Of a stretch of 6,539 bases of DNA, positions 5,384 through 6,539 are shown in pieces. The notes under the pieces were generated by a model. That model worked only from the letters and a program-made list of their open reading frames with translations. It was not told where the DNA came from and did no database searches. This stretch comes from Paracoccaceae bacterium (GTDB lineage: Bacteria > Pseudomonadota > Alphaproteobacteria > Rhodobacterales > Rhodobacteraceae). The stretch's first letter is position 1. Each line of letters starts with the position of its first letter. Both the position numbers and the translations under genes were made by a program. The stretch covers positions 1 to 6,539 of the forward strand of contig SKKS01000017.1 in the NCBI GenBank assembly GCA_007123625.1, read 5' to 3'.

Positions 5384-6076
5384 ATGAAACTCTTTGTCGG
5401 TCTGGGCAATCCGGGGTCGAAATACGCCCGCAACCGCCACAACATCGGCTTCATGGCGCTGGATCGGATCGCCGACGATCATGGCTTCGGCCCGTGGCGC
5501 GCGAAGTTCCAGGGCCAGATCGCCGAGGGACGGCTGGGCAGTGCGAAGGTGCTGCTGCTCAAGCCCGAAACCTTCATGAACCTTTCGGGACAGTCGGTGA
5601 TCGCGGCAATGCAGTTCTTCAAGCTCGCGCCCGCTGACCTCATCGTGTTTCATGATGAACTTGACCTTGCGCCCGGCAAGTGCCGGGTCAAGCAAGGCGG
5701 AGGGCATGCGGGCCACAACGGCTTGCGGTCGATCCACGGCCATATCGGCGCCGACTATGCCCGCGTGCGGCTGGGCATCGGCCATCCGGGCGACAAGCGG
5801 CTGGTAAGCCATTATGTGCTGCAGGATTTCCCCAAGGCCGATGGTGACTGGCTGGACGACCTGTTGCGCGGTATCTCGGACGGGGCGCCGGCGCTGGCCG
5901 ACGGCGACGCGGCGCGCTTTGCCAATGCGGTGGCGCTGCGCGTGGCGCCCCCACGCAGTGGCGGGGCCGCGAAAGCGCCGCCTCCCGCCGACACCCCGAA
6001 ACCCGCACCCGAGGGTCCCATCGATGCCCCCGACACCCGCAGCCCGCTGCAGAAACTGATGGACCGCTTCCGGTGA
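5384..6076 (+). CDS. pth: Peptidyl-tRNA hydrolase
   Basis: Pth is the essential cytosolic enzyme that cleaves the ester bond of peptidyl-tRNAs dropped by stalled ribosomes, recycling tRNA. Catalytic and substrate-binding residues are all in place: Asn9 in VGLGNPGSKY, catalytic His19 in RHNIGF, Asn66 in KPETFMNLSG, Asp91 in FHDELDL, and His111/Asn112 in GGGHAGHNGLRS. LGIGHPGDK and VLQDF complete the core. At 230 residues it exceeds the E. coli enzyme (194). The extra part, from about 187, is Pro/Ala-rich and ends SPLQKLMDRFR, a pattern common in alphaproteobacterial Pth and probably disordered with a short terminal helix. The start has GGAGGT (5375-5380) a few bases upstream. The stop overlaps the GTG start of the DUF2332 gene, so the two are probably cotranscribed. 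Confidence 0.98.
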   Translation: MKLFVGLGNPGSKYARNRHNIGFMALDRIADDHGFGPWRAKFQGQIAEGRLGSAKVLLLKPETFMNLSGQSVIAAMQFFKLAPADLIVFHDELDLAPGKCRVKQGGGHAGHNGLRSIHGHIGADYARVRLGIGHPGDKRLVSHYVLQDFPKADGDWLDDLLRGISDGAPALADGDAARFANAVALRVAPPRSGGAAKAPPPADTPKPAPEGPIDAPDTRSPLQKLMDRFR

Positions 6077-6539
6077 GCTTCCGCGCCCATGCCCGCAGCC
6101 AGGCCGACGCATGCGCCGCGCTGGGGTCGCCCTTTACCGCGCGCCTGCTGAACCTTCTGGCCGACAAGCTGCGCCCCGACACGCCGGTAGCCGAGCGCCT
6201 TCTGGCCTGGCCAGGCGACCGCGCGGGGCCTGATGCCGTAGCGCTGCGGCTGGCGGGCGCATTGCATCATCTGGTGCTTTCGGGTCGAGCGCCGATGCTG
6301 GCGCGGCTATACGCAATCCCTGAAATCGTGCCCGACAGCCAGTTGTGGCGCGCGGTCAATGCGGCGCTGCGGCTGCATCCTGACGTGATCCTTGCCACGC
6401 TCGACCACGCCCCCCAGACCAACGAACTGCGCCGATCTGCGGTTTACATCGCGGCGGCGCACTGGCTGACGGCGGCTTACCGCCTGCCGCTGGTGGTTTC
6501 AGAACTGGGCAGCGCGGCGGGACTGAACCTGCTGTGGGA
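6073..6539 (+). CDS. DUF2332 family protein, 3' end beyond window
   Basis: The frame opens with GTG overlapping the pth stop (GTGA, 6073-6076) and runs without a stop for 155 codons to the window edge. The visible part begins (M)SFRAHARSQADACAALGSPF, then TARLLNLLADKL, a helical middle (LAGALHHLVLSG, IVPDSQLWRAV) and ends ELGSAAGLNLLWD. The ELGxSAGLNLLWD signature and N-terminal pattern are those of DUF2332. The glycine-rich ELG-A-G-N motif resembles motif I of class I SAM-dependent methyltransferases, so a methyltransferase-like fold is an inference only; the family's function is unknown to me. The family is usually around 330-350 residues, so roughly half is visible. There is no strong ribosome site before the GTG, and translation is likely coupled to pth. 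Confidence 0.88.
   Translation, partial: MSFRAHARSQADACAALGSPFTARLLNLLADKLRPDTPVAERLLAWPGDRAGPDAVALRLAGALHHLVLSGRAPMLARLYAIPEIVPDSQLWRAVNAALRLHPDVILATLDHAPQTNELRRSAVYIAAAHWLTAAYRLPLVVSELGSAAGLNLLW

Noticed and set aside
5078..6112. 344-codon open frame on the - strand opposite pth
   Set aside because: It overlaps both pth and the ABM gene, and its composition is that of a shadow frame.

Overview
The window looks like an ordinary chromosomal segment of a GC-rich alphaproteobacterium, most likely Rhodobacterales (Rhodobacteraceae/Paracoccaceae type). The evidence is a MipZ-type division-site ATPase, a long CTC-type ribosomal protein L25 with an acidic tail, a family-3 lytic transglycosylase with a C-terminal peptidoglycan-binding domain, a DUF2332 gene overlapping pth, and a G/C-run hairpin pair of the kind I recall between genes in this group. 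Genus cannot be read from the sequence. No phage, transposon, CRISPR, tRNA or rRNA was seen, and I did not find a previously undescribed multi-gene system.

Layout. Bases 1-82 hold no gene I can assign. One + frame stops at 33-35 and another runs open to 106-108, so the tail of an upstream gene is possible but unrecognised. mipZ (83-892, +, TTG start) is followed, tail to tail after 27 bases, by a small unrecognised ORF (920-1102, -). A 458-base gap (1103-1560) then carries a strong G/C hairpin and a short AT-rich island. Next is a secreted lytic murein transglycosylase (1561-2742, -), divergent from lldD, an FMN-dependent L-lactate dehydrogenase (2894-4063, +). The shared upstream region contains a dyad ATTGGT-N11-ACCAAT next to lldD that could be an operator.

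Downstream of lldD is a double-hairpin element (4093-4135). rplY (4260-4880, +) follows with a plausible promoter and ends at a bidirectional terminator shared with a convergent IsdG-like/ABM-fold gene (4942-5256, -). That gene has a good promoter in the gap it shares with pth. pth (5384-6076, +) overlaps by four bases a DUF2332 gene (from 6073, GTG start) that leaves the window incomplete.

The genes serve separate housekeeping roles: Z-ring placement, cell-wall turnover, lactate oxidation, 5S rRNA binding in the large ribosomal subunit, possible haem breakdown, and peptidyl-tRNA recycling. The only clear operon-like pair is pth-DUF2332. The familiar rplY-pth pairing is kept in order but split by the convergent ABM gene. 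The points most worth checking are the lldD dyad, the small ORF at 920-1102, the hairpin in the 458-base gap, and the haem-oxygenase triad in the ABM protein.
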